From assembly GCF_026391055.1 (NCBI RefSeq), contig NZ_JAPLET010000017.1, positions 186,001 to 250,000 of the forward strand: a stretch of DNA of 64,000 bases. The letters are read 5' to 3'. Shown piece by piece: positions 24,530 through 33,171 of the stretch. The position numbers were made by a program, and so were the translations under genes. The notes under the pieces were generated by a model. It worked only from the letters and a program-made list of their open reading frames with translations. It did no database searches and was not told the origin of the DNA. This stretch comes from Spirosoma sp. Its GTDB lineage: Bacteria > Bacteroidota > Bacteroidia > Cytophagales > Spirosomataceae. The number at the start of each line of letters is the position of its first letter. The stretch's first letter is position 1.

Positions 24530-24823
24530 AGTATATATCGAGTAACGTTTGGACTAAATTAGGGTACCAGAGACAGATAGAACTAAAGTCGCCAATAGAC
24601 AACAGTACAATTAGAAACCAATGTATTTTTATTCTAAGAAAGACAGAATATTCATATATAAATTTTGATTAAGATATAATCATCAAAATATTTTATAGGC
24701 ATTTTCGATTTGAAAGGCCTTTTTTTTGGCATTAATTCGTACTTTCACAAAACCCTATCTACTAATCAGTTAGATTTTGTTTTACTTTTATTTAATCCCT
24801 GATAAGTACAAAAATCTACAAAT

Positions 24824-25996
24824 ATGTCATCACAACTATCTCGCCGGGACTGGCTTCGTGCCAGCGGTCTTCTTACCGCTGGCCTTGGTTTGAGCCGGTT
24901 CACTCCTGCTGCTGCCAGCACCCCAAATGCCCCTTTGGTTTCCGGCTTCACGAACGAGTTTGCCTTTACGGACGACCCGTTTGAGAAGATGTCTAAACTG
25001 AAGGTCCGGCTGCTCGCCAATGAGAACCCGCTGGGCATTTCGCAGAGTGCGAAAGATGCCATTATGAAAGCGGCTGAAATTGGCAACCGCTATGCCTGGA
25101 TGGAGTTTGGCCCGATGAAAAAGTTGATTAGTGACAATGAAGGTGTAAAACCACAGAACATTCTGATGTCGCCGGGTTCGTCGGACATCCTGCTGGCAGC
25201 CGCCGAACACTTCGCCAAAGGAGGAGGCACGATTCTTACCTGCCGCCCTACCTACGACGACCTGTTGGATAAAACCACAAAATTCGGGGCCACCATCAAG
25301 CCCATCCCCTTAACGAAGGATTTCAAGTTTGATCTGCCCGCGCTGAAAGCCGCTATCACGCCCGACGTAAAACTGGTATATATCGTTAACCCCAATAACC
25401 CAACGGGCACCATCCTGTCGCCCGCGGAACTCGAAGCTTTCTGCCGGGAAGTAGCGCCTAAAGTACCGGTGTTCCTCGATGAAGCATACATTGACTTCCT
25501 GTCGCCTACCGACCGCCCGATGCTCGGCAAGCTAGTGGCTGAAGGACTGAATATTATCCAGGCGCGTACTTTCTCTAAAATTCACGGCTTTGCCGGCTTG
25601 CGTTTAGGCTACGCCATGGCTCAGCCCGAAATGCTAAAAACGCTGCATCAGTACATCGGTGCTGAAGGTAATGTTAGCATTACTACGTTGATGGCCGGTA
25701 TCGCCAGTTACAAAGACGTGGCCTGGCAGGACCACTGCCGCACGGAAAATGCTAAAGCCCGCGATTACACGACCAAAGCCCTGACGAACATGGGCTACGA
25801 GGTTATTCCTTCGTACACGAATTTCATTCTCTTCCCGATTCGCATGAAAACGGGTGCTTTCAGCAATCAGATGTTTGCGCAGGGCATCGGTATCCAAACC
25901 CGCGACTTCAACGGGCAGCCCTATTGCCGGGTCAGCGTGGGTACCATGGACGAAATGGCCATGTTCATTGATGGGTTCAAAAAGGTAGTTGGGTGA
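24824..25996 (+). CDS. Exported histidinol-phosphate-aminotransferase-like PLP enzyme
   Basis: A 390-aa fold-type I aminotransferase (class I/II) close to HisC in pattern. The Schiff-base lysine is K252 (ARTFSKIHGFAGLRLGY), with the NPNNPTGT loop near residue 187 and the FLDEAYIDF aspartate near 225. It begins with a twin-arginine signal, LSRRDWLRASG (residues 5-15), then a hydrophobic stretch and AAAS, so it is predicted to be exported folded. That argues against a role in cytoplasmic histidine synthesis. The flavin amine oxidase gene follows 95 bp later, suggesting joint action on amino acids or amines. Confidence 0.85.
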   Translation: MSSQLSRRDWLRASGLLTAGLGLSRFTPAAASTPNAPLVSGFTNEFAFTDDPFEKMSKLKVRLLANENPLGISQSAKDAIMKAAEIGNRYAWMEFGPMKKLISDNEGVKPQNILMSPGSSDILLAAAEHFAKGGGTILTCRPTYDDLLDKTTKFGATIKPIPLTKDFKFDLPALKAAITPDVKLVYIVNPNNPTGTILSPAELEAFCREVAPKVPVFLDEAYIDFLSPTDRPMLGKLVAEGLNIIQARTFSKIHGFAGLRLGYAMAQPEMLKTLHQYIGAEGNVSITTLMAGIASYKDVAWQDHCRTENAKARDYTTKALTNMGYEVIPSYTNFILFPIRMKTGAFSNQMFAQGIGIQTRDFNGQPYCRVSVGTMDEMAMFIDGFKKVVG

Positions 25997-26091
25997 AGAA
26001 GTTAGAAGCGGGGAGAGAGGAGACAGGAGTTTTTATTGAGGCAAGTTTTTATTCTCACTCTTAACTCCTCGCTCCTATTTACTAAAGAAGA

Positions 26092-27666
26092 ATGACAAGA
26101 AGAGACTTTATTAATTCAACGAGTGCCAGTTACGCCAGCCTCCTGGCGTGGGGAATGTTGCAGCCTGCACCAGCATCGGCACTCGACTTACCCGCCAACG
26201 GGAAGACAAGTGAAGGCAAAGGTCGGAAAGTCATTGTTTTAGGAGCCGGTCTGGCCGGTATGACAACCGCGTATGAACTCGGTAAACTCGGTTATGACTG
26301 CACCGTTCTGGAAGCCCGGTCGCGCTCCGGCGGGCGCGTCTGGACCGTTCGGGGGGGTACTAAAGAAACCGAACTGGCGGGTGGAACACCCCAAACCTGC
26401 TCGTTTGAGAACGGTCTGTATTTTAACGGTGGAGCTGCCCGTATTCCGCACCACCACCAGATTACCCTGCAATACTGCCGCGAACTGGGCGTACCCCTCG
26501 AAATTTTTAACGGTGCCAATGAATCGGCTTACCTCTACAATGAAGGTGGTAGCGGTGATTTAGCCAACCGGCGTATGCGCATCAGCGACTATCATTTCGA
26601 CATGCGCGGCTACACCGCCGAACTCCTTGCCAAAGCCCTTGACCAATCGTCACTCGACCAGCAACTCACCAAAGAGGACGTTGAGAAACTAATTGATTTC
26701 CTGAAAAATGAAGGGGATCTAAACACGGCTCACCTCTACAAAGGCACGAACCGACGGGGTTATAAAGCCAAAAGCGATCCGGGGGCGGGCCATACACCCG
26801 GCGCCCTGACCGATCCCTATGGCCTGACCGATTTACTCCGCTCGGGCTTCATGCAACCCGTTTTCTACAACGTGGGCGATTACGCCTACGAACAGCAGGC
26901 TACGTTACTACAGCCCGTTGGCGGTATGGATGCTATTCCGAGAGCCCTGGAGAAAAAGCTGACCGGTAAAATCATCTTCAATGCCCCGGTCAGTGAACTT
27001 CGCAAGACCGAAAACGGCGTTCGGGTGGTGTATCAAAAAGACGGAAAGCCAGTTGAGATCACGGGCGAGTTCTGCGTATGTACGCTGCCCCTGCCCATGC
27101 TTAAAAACCTGGAATCCGATCTTTCGGGAACCGTAAAACGCGCAGCCGACTTTGTCCCGTACATGAAAACCGGCAAAATCGGACTTCAGTTTAAGCGCCG
27201 GTTCTGGGAAGAAGATGATGGTATTTATGGCGGCATTTCGCGTACCAATATGGACATTAACCAGATATGGTACCCATCTTTTGGCTTACAGGGAAAGAAA
27301 GGCGTACTAATTGGCTATTATAACTTCTATAGCCGGGCCGAAGCCATTGGCGCCTTACCCGTTGCCGAACGCGAGAAAATTGCGCTGGCTCAGGGGGGTA
27401 AAATCCACCCGCAGTACCCATCGGAATTCGAAAATTCATTCTCACTGGCTTGGCACCGGCTACCATACAGTGGTGGCGGCTGGGCTACGTACGATGATGC
27501 TACCCGTAAAAAATATTACGCCACCCTGCTCGAACCAGATGGCAATATCTATTTCGCGGGTGAACACACAACCTACCTGACTGCCTGGATGGCGGGTGCT
27601 TTTACATCAGCCCGCCGAACCGTGGAATCTCTTCATGCCCGGGTGGGTGAATACACAAAGAAATAA
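26092..27666 (+). CDS. Tat-exported flavin amine oxidase (L-amino-acid oxidase-like)
   Basis: A 524-aa FAD-dependent amine oxidase. The N-terminus MTRRDFINSTSASY is a twin-arginine signal. The dinucleotide motif VLGAGLAG (G51, G53, G56) is followed by LEARSRSGGRVWT, the GG-doublet of the monoamine/L-amino-acid oxidase family; the C-terminal FAGEHTTYLTAWMAGA motif also contacts FAD. Expected reaction: oxidative deamination of an amine or amino acid with release of peroxide and ammonia outside the inner membrane. It is preceded by the exported PLP enzyme and followed by the Hint-domain protein in the same direction. Confidence 0.88.
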   Translation: MTRRDFINSTSASYASLLAWGMLQPAPASALDLPANGKTSEGKGRKVIVLGAGLAGMTTAYELGKLGYDCTVLEARSRSGGRVWTVRGGTKETELAGGTPQTCSFENGLYFNGGAARIPHHHQITLQYCRELGVPLEIFNGANESAYLYNEGGSGDLANRRMRISDYHFDMRGYTAELLAKALDQSSLDQQLTKEDVEKLIDFLKNEGDLNTAHLYKGTNRRGYKAKSDPGAGHTPGALTDPYGLTDLLRSGFMQPVFYNVGDYAYEQQATLLQPVGGMDAIPRALEKKLTGKIIFNAPVSELRKTENGVRVVYQKDGKPVEITGEFCVCTLPLPMLKNLESDLSGTVKRAADFVPYMKTGKIGLQFKRRFWEEDDGIYGGISRTNMDINQIWYPSFGLQGKKGVLIGYYNFYSRAEAIGALPVAEREKIALAQGGKIHPQYPSEFENSFSLAWHRLPYSGGGWATYDDATRKKYYATLLEPDGNIYFAGEHTTYLTAWMAGAFTSARRTVESLHARVGEYTKK

Positions 27667-27670
27667 TGGT

Positions 27671-27732
27671 CTGGGTCAAGCTCCAGCTTGGCCGTATAAA
27701 TTTGTGACGGGCCAGGCTGGAGCCTGGCTCAG
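27671..27732 (+). repeat. Intergenic inverted repeat with wobble-preserving changes
   Basis: Arms 27671-27693 and 27710-27732 (23 nt each) pair around a 16-nt loop. Four positions differ, all transitions; in plus-strand RNA three become G-U pairs and one an A-C mismatch, so the RNA stem is largely kept. It starts just after the amine oxidase stop and ends 9 bp before the next ATG. Confidence 0.75.
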
Positions 27733-27741
27733 ACAACAATC

Positions 27742-28749
27742 ATGAAAAACAACCTGCTCTCTATTATGATCTTCCTGTGTTGCGCGGTTGCAACACAGCT
27801 CCTTAGCCAGCGTGTTTCGGCACAAAGCGCTACGGCCAGTGCCAGCATGACCGTTGAGCAACTGAAAGCGATCAAAGCCATTAAAGTGGCTAACCTCGAT
27901 AAAGACACCTATTTTAAGTCGGGCGGCTTTATCCTGGACCGCTACGAAGAACGCCCGGCATATGTGTTTACATACAGCGATGGCGTAACCCGCAAAATCT
28001 ACCTGTATAAAGTATTCACGGTGGAAGATACCAAGGAGCTTGGCTTACTGGCCATCTACCAGAACACGAAAACCAACGAGGTGAAACCCTTCGTCATCCC
28101 CGGTGCTACGGGCGACCGGAAAGCGTGGGATGCGTACATCGACGATTTAAAATACGTTGGTGAAAAAGAACCCGGCCTGATGTCTACGCTGACGTTCGTG
28201 CTGTCGCGTGAGATGGCAAATCTACTGTCTGGCGGTGCGGGTAAATCCGAAGAGGGCGGCAAGAAAAAAGAAGAATATAACTTTTGCTTTGCCCCCGACG
28301 CGCCGGTAACCATGGCCGATGGCAACTCAAAAGCCATTAGCGACGTAAAAACGGGCGATGTTGTACTGGGTTACGACGCTAGAACAAAAACCCTGACGCC
28401 GACCCGCGTAACAGGCGTTGATATCCATAAAAGCGCCAACATTACGCTTGCTGGCGTATGGCTGGCTTCAAACAACGAGTTGACGGCCGATACCCGCAGC
28501 GGGCTAACCACTCCACTGTTGTTAGAAGCAACCGTTAACCATCCTGTACTGACAGTTGCTGGCCGCAAAGCACTAGGCGAGGTAAAGACAGGTGATGTGT
28601 TATACCGTTATGATGCGGCAACCAACAGCGTTGCCGGATATAAAGTAGTTCGGACAGATTCTGCCATCCGGTCGGTAAAGACCGTGTACAATCTGACTAC
28701 CGAATCAGGCGCCTACCTTATTGGCGAAACGGTGGTACTGGATAAGTAA
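27742..28749 (+). CDS. Secreted protein with C-terminal Hint (hedgehog/intein) autoprocessing domain
   Basis: A 335-aa protein with a signal peptide (LCCAVATQLLSQRVSAQ). Residues 30-165 form an unassigned N-terminal domain, then a lysine/glutamate linker (GGKKKEE). A Hint domain begins at C182 (FCFAPDAPVTMADG) and continues with the block DVKTGDVVLGYD and the catalytic TVNH (T264, H267) plus VYNLTTESGAYLIGETVV at the end. The nucleophilic Cys and the TxxH are intact, but the intein C-terminal HN is missing and nothing follows, which is the hedgehog-type rather than splicing layout. Predicted self-cleavage before C182 is inference. Confidence 0.82.
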   Translation: MKNNLLSIMIFLCCAVATQLLSQRVSAQSATASASMTVEQLKAIKAIKVANLDKDTYFKSGGFILDRYEERPAYVFTYSDGVTRKIYLYKVFTVEDTKELGLLAIYQNTKTNEVKPFVIPGATGDRKAWDAYIDDLKYVGEKEPGLMSTLTFVLSREMANLLSGGAGKSEEGGKKKEEYNFCFAPDAPVTMADGNSKAISDVKTGDVVLGYDARTKTLTPTRVTGVDIHKSANITLAGVWLASNNELTADTRSGLTTPLLLEATVNHPVLTVAGRKALGEVKTGDVLYRYDAATNSVAGYKVVRTDSAIRSVKTVYNLTTESGAYLIGETVVLDK

Positions 28750-28767
28750 TACCATGAACATAACATT

Positions 28768-28805
28768 ACAGACCCGACTTAGGCCTAAGTTGGGTCTGTT
28801 TGTTT
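28768..28805. terminator. Bidirectional terminator between convergent genes
   Basis: Near-perfect 16-nt arms (28768-28783 and 28784-28799, one G-U) form a tight hairpin followed by TTTGTTTA on the plus strand. It separates the Hint-domain gene from the kinase gene that ends at 28804. Confidence 0.75.
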
Positions 28806-30702
28806 ATAGAACAGGGCTGCCAGTACGCATACCAAATTGATTAGCAAACGTCAGCGTGAACATAGTCCCTTCATCAACCGCGCTATTTACGGTGATATGG
28901 CCCTGATTGGCTTCAACCAGTTCCTTTACCAGCAAAAGACCCAGGCCCGTACCCTGCTCATGGTTCGTACCCAAACGAGACGTTTGTTTATCCAGGGCAA
29001 ATAGATTGGCCACTAGTTGTGGCTCCATACCGATGCCCGTATCCCGAACGGTCAGTCGGCTAAAGCCCTCTCTTTCCAGAAAATCTACCCACACAGCACC
29101 ACCTGCGTGCGTAAACTTGATCGCATTTTGCAGCAGGTTGCGGAGAATGGCCGACAGGTGGTTCTTGTCAGCCAGTAAACACGCATCAACAGGGGTGTTA
29201 TTGACAAGCTGAATCTGTTTAGCGTTGGCCAGCGATGTTAAAAAAGCCATCTGCTCCTCAATAAGCAGTGCAATTTTAATAATCTCTACTCTGGGTTTTA
29301 TACCATTCATTTGCGAGATAGACCAGCTCAATACATTATCCAGCATAGTTGTGACATTGCCGATATCGAGGCTCAAACTTTGGGTTGATTCGGCAAATTC
29401 CTGTTGGCTCAATGCGCCCCAGTTTGTGAGCATGACGTTACTTTGCAGATTAGCTACTGGTGATCGTAAGTCATGCGAGAGCATTGCGAACAGTTTATTC
29501 TGGGTAGCATTGAGTTGAGTCAGCGCAGCCTTCTGGCGCTCTATTCGCTTTTGATTTCGCCGTTGCACCACAATAAATCCAACGAGCAAACCGGCTACCA
29601 GCAGTGCCGCAATCAGGAAAATACGTTGTTGCTGTCGTTGTGCATCCAGCACTACAATCTGACTATCTTTCTTTTCAATATCCAGTGCCGCTTTTAGTTG
29701 AGTCATCTGAAGCCTGGCGTCCTGAGTTTGTCGTTTTTGTTGCAGCCAGAGTCTGATATCCGCCAGCTTTTCGCTGTATGTGTAGGCTTTTTGCCACTTT
29801 CCCTGGTCAACGTACGTATGGAGTAGGTTTTGATAGAAATAGCGTAAATGGAGCGAATCCGGATGTGTTCGCTGGTTTTCGGCGATAATTCCATTGAGCA
29901 GAATAGCCTCAGCGTTGGTGTAGTGCTTTAAAATTCGCTCCAGCTTTGCGGCGTCATTGACGTACACAAACTCCCCATCCGTTTTGGGTAATTTGTCTTT
30001 TAACGACGCCAACTGGCTGGCAAGTACCAGCGCTTGAGCCTGTTTACCCTGTACCACCAGTAGGTCATGCAGATCTAATCCCGACGTAAACCAGTTATCC
30101 AGATTATATGGCTTACAACTCGCCATAGCCAGTCTACTGTACTTCTCGGCTAAAGGGTAGTTTTTATGTGCCACATACATATCACAATAAACCTGATAGG
30201 TATTGGTCAGTATGCGCCAGTCATTCGATTTTTTGGCATAACTAACGGCTTTACCAATTAACTCTTCCATATTACCGATGCGTTGATGATCAGCACAAAC
30301 AGCCAATAACCGATAACAATCGGCCAGGCACGCATTGTTATTGCTGGCTTTTGCCAGTAGTATGGCCTTATTGAACCAGTCAACTGCTTTGGCTTCATCT
30401 TTCAGCGTATATATGTAGGTTTGCCCAAGCCGATACATGGCTCGGGCCGTAGCTACCGGATCGTGAATACGCTGGGAAATCTGTATGGATTTATTGAGGT
30501 AATAAAGGCAGGAATCGAAATTAACTTGTTCGTATTGTTCTCCCAACCTATAACATAAGTTACTCCGACTGCTGTCGGCAGTTGCCCGGGCCAGTTGAAG
30601 CCGCAATGTTGAGATGGCAATCGGTTGAGCATGTCCAGTGAGCCATGCCATCATAAAAAGACCAAAACTATACTTTCGAGCCAGCGTCATACTTGTTTTC
30701 AT
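28804..30702 (-). CDS. TPR-containing sensor histidine kinase
   Basis: A 632-aa membrane kinase. A signal or anchor (FGLFMMAWLTGHAQ) precedes a periplasmic helical region with several TPR-like repeats (about 45-330), a transmembrane helix (IFLIAALLVAGLLVGFIVV) and a cytoplasmic core: HisKA box FAMLSHDLRSP, N-box NLLQNAIKFTH, G1 DTGIGM and G2 GTGLGL. This is the usual Bacteroidota 7TMR-less TPR kinase layout. The start is an ATG at 30702; an adjacent GTG adds one residue. The LytTR response regulator gene lies 121 bp upstream in the same direction and is the likely partner. Confidence 0.9.
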   Translation of the reverse strand: MKTSMTLARKYSFGLFMMAWLTGHAQPIAISTLRLQLARATADSSRSNLCYRLGEQYEQVNFDSCLYYLNKSIQISQRIHDPVATARAMYRLGQTYIYTLKDEAKAVDWFNKAILLAKASNNNACLADCYRLLAVCADHQRIGNMEELIGKAVSYAKKSNDWRILTNTYQVYCDMYVAHKNYPLAEKYSRLAMASCKPYNLDNWFTSGLDLHDLLVVQGKQAQALVLASQLASLKDKLPKTDGEFVYVNDAAKLERILKHYTNAEAILLNGIIAENQRTHPDSLHLRYFYQNLLHTYVDQGKWQKAYTYSEKLADIRLWLQQKRQTQDARLQMTQLKAALDIEKKDSQIVVLDAQRQQQRIFLIAALLVAGLLVGFIVVQRRNQKRIERQKAALTQLNATQNKLFAMLSHDLRSPVANLQSNVMLTNWGALSQQEFAESTQSLSLDIGNVTTMLDNVLSWSISQMNGIKPRVEIIKIALLIEEQMAFLTSLANAKQIQLVNNTPVDACLLADKNHLSAILRNLLQNAIKFTHAGGAVWVDFLEREGFSRLTVRDTGIGMEPQLVANLFALDKQTSRLGTNHEQGTGLGLLLVKELVEANQGHITVNSAVDEGTMFTLTFANQFGMRTGSPVL

Positions 30703-30823
30703 CACGTCTCCTAATACCCCTTGCCGTACTGTAGGGCTGAAACCACCGAATACAAGATATGCCTAAAAATGAATGGTACTGTTTGATGGCTTCATGGGGT
30801 AGCCGGGATAATAAGGTCTGAGC

Positions 30824-31540
30824 CTAGCTCCGGCGGCTAACCACGTTCATATTAATGTGCTTGCGGTTGATCTGAGCCCGATACTGGTCGCCGATGGGTA
30901 TGGTCTCGCCCGTTGTCAAAACCAGGTCATTTTTAGTGATGACCGCAATGGCTGATCGATGTACCAAAAACGACCGATGTACCCGAAGAAAAACATCGCC
31001 TTTAAGTTGCTCCTCCATTTTGCTGATCGAGAGCATGGGCATGTATGATTTATCGCGGGTAAAAATCTGCAAAAAATGCTCCTGTGCCTTCATATAGAGC
31101 ACGTCCTGATAGCGAATCTGAACGTAGTTATTACTTTCCCGGATAAAGAAATAAGGAGCTGGCGTAATCGGTTCCGATGCCACGGCAAGCCGCTTTTTCA
31201 CTTTCTCGATACTGGTTAAAAACCGCTCCGGGTCCAGTGGTTTTAAGAGGAAGTCAACCGGCGACACTTCATAACAGTCGAGCGCGTAATTGGCATGGGA
31301 AGTAACGAATATAACCAGCGGGCCATTTTGCAGACTTCTGACCAGCCCCAGCCCTGTTAGTTCGGGCATTTCAATATCGCAGATTAGTAAGTCGATATCA
31401 TGCACCATCATCTTAGCATAGGCATCCATTGCCGAATCGCAGGTATCAACCAATTCCAGGAGCGGGTGCATATCAACAAATTTGCCAATAGTCCTACGCC
31501 AATTGGCATTATCGTCAATAACGAGTGTATTAATCTTCAT
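30824..31540 (-). CDS. LytTR family response regulator
   Basis: A 238-aa response regulator. The receiver domain has the phosphorylation site D55 (LLICDIEMP), acidic pocket D9/D10 and the conserved K of FLLKPLDP. The C-terminal LytTR DNA-binding domain starts near residue 135 (YFFIRESNNYVQIRYQDVLYMKAQ) and includes FLRVHRSFLVH. LytTR regulators bind direct repeats upstream of target promoters. It is the first gene of a two-gene operon with the kinase. The 370-bp gap upstream separates it from the divergent LytTR/sigma genes. Confidence 0.93.
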   Translation of the reverse strand: MKINTLVIDDNANWRRTIGKFVDMHPLLELVDTCDSAMDAYAKMMVHDIDLLICDIEMPELTGLGLVRSLQNGPLVIFVTSHANYALDCYEVSPVDFLLKPLDPERFLTSIEKVKKRLAVASEPITPAPYFFIRESNNYVQIRYQDVLYMKAQEHFLQIFTRDKSYMPMLSISKMEEQLKGDVFLRVHRSFLVHRSAIAVITKNDLVLTTGETIPIGDQYRAQINRKHINMNVVSRRS

Positions 31541-31805
31541 ACGAAAATACGTCTGTGTATGGTACGATTTGGTACTTCATGCACAAAAAAAGCCAACTCA
31601 CGTATATAAACCAAGATTCTATGAATGTAGACTTAACTGTCTACTCTATTTGTAGCATGTAGTTTATTTTTGATAGTGCTAAATAGCTCAATTTAACACT
31701 GAGATACTAATTCACCAATTGACATACTTTCGCTTACAACACGATTCATCTGCGTATTGAGCAGCTTAGTTGTCTACTTGATCTTTTATTGACTTAACCC
31801 AACGG

Positions 31806-31880
31806 ATGATACGTATTAAAATCCCCTATACCTTGACCCGGCTGGCCCGCTGGCTACAGCGGTTCTTTGATACGAAATAG
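31806..31880 (+). CDS. Possible 24-residue cationic peptide
   Basis: A short frame from an ATG at 31806 to a TAG at 31878-31880. The peptide has an amphipathic, positively charged core (TLTRLARWLQRFF). It lies 32 bp before the orphan LytTR gene and inside the divergent regulatory gap. It has no known relative that I recognise and could be chance; it is listed because LytTR systems often respond to or control peptides. Confidence 0.25.
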   Translation: MIRIKIPYTLTRLARWLQRFFDTK

Positions 31881-31912
31881 CTACAGACCAGACTGATTAA
31901 CATGAACACTTG

Positions 31913-32242
31913 ATGATGAAGCGACTTACCACCAAACATGCCCGTTATGAATATGACCCTCAACAGATACTTTATTTAATAGGTCACGTTAATTACAGCT
32001 TAATCTATATGACGACGAATGAAGTGATCCTGGTCTGTGGCACACTCAAACAATTTGCCCGGAAATGGCCCCACTTTCTACGGGTGCATAAAACAGCGCT
32101 CATTAATCCGGCTTACTTAAGAGCGTTCAAACCAGCCACGAAGGCTACACTCCCGAGCTACATTACCATGCAGGATAATATGCGTTTAAAAATCGCCCGA
32201 CGACGGTTGCCAACGGTTCAGCAGGTTCTGGCTCAGCTGTAG
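31913..32242 (+). CDS. Orphan LytTR DNA-binding protein
   Basis: A 110-aa protein consisting only of a LytTR-type domain, without a receiver. Matching motifs are the N-terminal ILYLIGHVNYSLIYM, then FLRVHKTALINPAYL, the counterpart of FLRVHRSFLVH in the response regulator at 30824, and a short helix at the end. ATGs at 31913 and 31916 are equivalent. It is divergent from the response regulator and 81 bp ahead of a sigma factor gene, so it may compete for or share LytTR sites in the common gap. Confidence 0.8.
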   Translation: MMKRLTTKHARYEYDPQQILYLIGHVNYSLIYMTTNEVILVCGTLKQFARKWPHFLRVHKTALINPAYLRAFKPATKATLPSYITMQDNMRLKIARRRLPTVQQVLAQL

Positions 32243-32323
32243 CCAACTGGTTCATCAGCCAACAAATTCACCCTTGCTCCTGCATTAAGGAGTTTACGCT
32301 TAACCCACTCCCTACAAATACTT

Positions 32324-32881
32324 ATGGCCCCCCTATCCGACCAGGCCTTGATTACCCTATACCTAACCACCAGCGATAAGCAGTTCTTTGCGCAGCTATA
32401 CACCCGCCACCGTTATCGGGTCTATCAGGTTTGTTTATGCTTTTGTGAAGACCCTTACGAAGCCGACGACTTTACGCAGGAAATCTTTATCCGGCTTACC
32501 CATAAAATTAACCGCTTCAGCGGTACCGCTCAGTTTACTACCTGGCTCACTAGGGTAACAACAAACTACTGCATCGACCAGCTTCGGGAGCGGCAGCACC
32601 AACAGACACTTTTCCAGCGCTATGCCGACGAGATGAACCGGCTAGAAAGTCGAACCCAAGAGGTCGAGGAAACAACGTTACAACGCATGCAGGAGGTAAT
32701 CCAGCAATTGTCTGCTCAGGAACGGGAGATGTTACAGATCAAATATGCCGATAGACTAACCCTCAAGGCCATTGCCCGCAAACACCAACTCACGCTAAGT
32801 GCCGTGAAAATGCGCATCAAACGAGCCAAGGAACGGGCCAGAAGCCTGTACAGTCATTTGTACACTCAAGCCGAAAGCTAG
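32324..32881 (+). CDS. RNA polymerase sigma factor, sigma-70 family (ECF type)
   Basis: A 185-aa sigma factor with region 2 (about 20-90: LYTRHRYRVYQVCLCF, then DDFTQEIFIRLTHKINRF) and region 4 (about 125-180: LSAQEREMLQIKYADRLTLKAIARKHQLTLSAVKMRIKRAKERA). No anti-sigma factor gene follows; instead a small membrane peptide gene lies 18 bp downstream and could play that part. The gene follows the orphan LytTR gene. Confidence 0.92.
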   Translation: MAPLSDQALITLYLTTSDKQFFAQLYTRHRYRVYQVCLCFCEDPYEADDFTQEIFIRLTHKINRFSGTAQFTTWLTRVTTNYCIDQLRERQHQQTLFQRYADEMNRLESRTQEVEETTLQRMQEVIQQLSAQEREMLQIKYADRLTLKAIARKHQLTLSAVKMRIKRAKERARSLYSHLYTQAES

Positions 32882-32899
32882 TGTTATCAGCACCTGTCT

Positions 32900-33013
32900 A
32901 TGTACCTTCTCCCCGCCCACTACACGGCTTTATTTACGTTCCTGCTACTGACGATACTAATCGTTGGATCATTGATGATGCACTTCTGGTTACGAGATCG
33001 ACGAGATAAATGA
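32900..33013 (+). CDS. Small single-span membrane protein, 37 aa
   Basis: A short frame from ATG 32900 to TGA 33011-33013. The peptide has a hydrophobic core (ALFTFLLLTILIVGSLMM) followed by a basic tail (LRDRRDK), the pattern of a single-pass inner-membrane peptide with its C-terminus inside. It begins 18 bp after the sigma factor stop and is likely co-transcribed. I do not recognise a family. Confidence 0.5.
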   Translation: MYLLPAHYTALFTFLLLTILIVGSLMMHFWLRDRRDK

Positions 33014-33126
33014 TTCATTAAGCGAAGAAAACGACGTCGTAACATGCAGGATCAGGTTGCAGAAAAACCAGTCGGCTCATGTTACCAAAGCATGAGTAAA
33101 GAAATTACCAATTTAATGCTAATCCA

Positions 33127-33157
33127 TTGCCCCGTTCAGCTTTTGCCCGTACTTTTG
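33127..33157 (+). promoter_or_regulatory. Candidate Bacteroidota promoter of the beta-oxidation genes
   Basis: A -33 TTG at 33127-33129 and an exact -7 TAnnTTTG (TACTTTTG, 33150-33157) are separated by 20 bp, the usual spacing. Transcription would start near 33163, giving a leader of about 40 nt before the thiolase ATG at 33204. Confidence 0.55.
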
Positions 33158-33171
33158 CCGAACTGAAAACC

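Noticed and set aside
24530-24823. Promoter search upstream of the HisC-like gene
   Set aside because: Several A+T-rich near matches occur, but none has an exact TAnnTTTG with a TTG at proper distance.
26001-26091. Purine-rich versus pyrimidine-rich halves between aminotransferase and amine oxidase genes
   Set aside because: Pairing is weak and only a few short blocks match.
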